Shown: one piece after another, positions 6,011 through 6,533 of the stretch
How the letters are laid out: each line of letters opens with the position of its first letter
How positions within the stretch are numbered: position 1 is the first letter of the stretch
DNA from: CAZFYZ01 sp964523735
Lineage (GTDB): Bacteria > Armatimonadota > UBA5829
Length of the DNA: 6,533 nucleotides
Assembly: GCA_964523735.1 (NCBI GenBank)
Contig: CAZFYZ010000172.1
Coordinates: 1-6,533 of the forward strand
Reading direction: 5' to 3'
Notes under the pieces: generated by a model
Databases searched by the model: none
Told to the model about the DNA's origin: nothing
Seen by the model: only the letters and a program-made list of their open reading frames with translations
Made by a program: the position numbers and the translations under genes

Positions 6011-6533
6011 CTGCTTTGTTCCGGCCCTCAGTATCGAGTACTGCACGCCGACCTTGTCGATGAAGCTCAAGTCGTCAAAGTCGCCCATCGGCTGATCGTT
6101 GAGTCCGAGGCAGTACCAGTTCACGTGGAGATCGTTGTCATGGTGCCAGCCGGTCTCTCCGTACCACCTGTAGGCGATCACGATATCGTTGTTGAACCAT
6201 GTGGCGGTTGGGCCGTTGGGCGAGTTCACCCACTCGTTGCCGTAGCGCTTAAGCACCCAGCCCTCGTCGATGGCCTTGTCCGCGATCTCCTCAACCAACC
6301 AGATGCCGCCGATCTTGTTGCCGTCTCGGATACCCCCGAACACCAGGTGGATACGCCCTTCCGGGCCGGCGTCCTTGCCTGTCTCGAAGATGATGTTAGG
6401 CTGCGTGTCGCCGCTTCCCCAACCCTTCTCGCCCATCGTCCACCGCATCTGCTTCTCCACCAAGCTGCCGTCAGTCTCCCTGGCGAAGTAGCGGATCTGC
6501 CATCTGTTGGGCTTCTTCTCCTGGTCCTGCGCG
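6008..6533 (-). CDS. Unrecognised protein upstream of the GH172 gene (C-terminal 174 residues only)
   Basis: The frame is open from the right edge of the window to TAA at 6008-6010, so this is the 3' part of a longer gene. A TTG at 6463 exists within the frame, but the coding sequence continues upstream of it and it should not be taken as the start. The visible residues are rich in Trp, Tyr, Gly and Asp, with stretches such as GRIHLVFGG, WFNNDIVIAYRWYG and DLHVNWYCLG that alternate like beta-strands. There are no membrane segments. That composition would suit a beta-propeller or jelly-roll carbohydrate-active protein, and coupling to a GH172 gene suggests a shared glycan substrate. Both are guesses; I do not recognise the family. 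Confidence 0.8.
   Translation of the reverse strand, partial: AQDQEKKPNRWQIRYFARETDGSLVEKQMRWTMGEKGWGSGDTQPNIIFETGKDAGPEGRIHLVFGGIRDGNKIGGIWLVEEIADKAIDEGWVLKRYGNEWVNSPNGPTATWFNNDIVIAYRWYGETGWHHDNDLHVNWYCLGLNDQPMGDFDDLSFIDKVGVQYSILRAGTKQ

Overview
The window is a G+C-rich stretch of bacterial draft sequence (one run of 45 N) in which every supported gene lies on the minus strand, so transcription runs from high to low coordinates. The gene content points to an anaerobic, sugar-using fermenter. The GC-rich intergenic hairpins and the GH172/DUF2961 gene resemble what is often seen in uncultured lineages such as Armatimonadota or Planctomycetota, but that placement is a guess and I cannot name the organism.

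Right part (6533 to 4889): the C-terminal end of an unrecognised protein, then a GH172-family (formerly DUF2961) glycosidase. The two are tightly coupled, because the ribosome binding site of the second overlaps the stop codon of the first. A strong hairpin with a T-tract (4772-4804) closes this unit.

Middle (4888 to 4665): a compact control region. It holds a near-consensus sigma-70-type promoter (TTGACA, 17 bp, TAGAAT) and two imperfect 18-bp palindromes that resemble Rex operators. One palindrome covers the expected transcription start and the other lies upstream of the -35 box.

Left part (4652 to 1): rex, hydC (NuoE-like), hydB (NuoF-like) and hydA ([FeFe] hydrogenase, cut by the window edge). 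rex/hydC overlap by 8 nt and hydC/hydB by 4 nt. hydB and hydA are separated by 165 nt packed with GC-rich stem-loops. The domain layout is that of the trimeric, probably electron-bifurcating, NAD(H)- and ferredoxin-linked [FeFe] hydrogenases (Thermotoga maritima HydABC type). The presumed logic is that Rex senses NADH/NAD+, comes off its operators when NADH rises, and the hydrogenase then disposes of NADH and reduced ferredoxin as H2.

Points worth a second look are the paired Rex-like operators, a [4Fe-4S] site in HydA that appears to lack one cysteine ligand, a wrongly sized assembly gap that falsely breaks rex, and the stem-loop cluster between hydB and hydA. I found no wholly new system; the strongest story is a self-contained, Rex-controlled hydrogenase operon.
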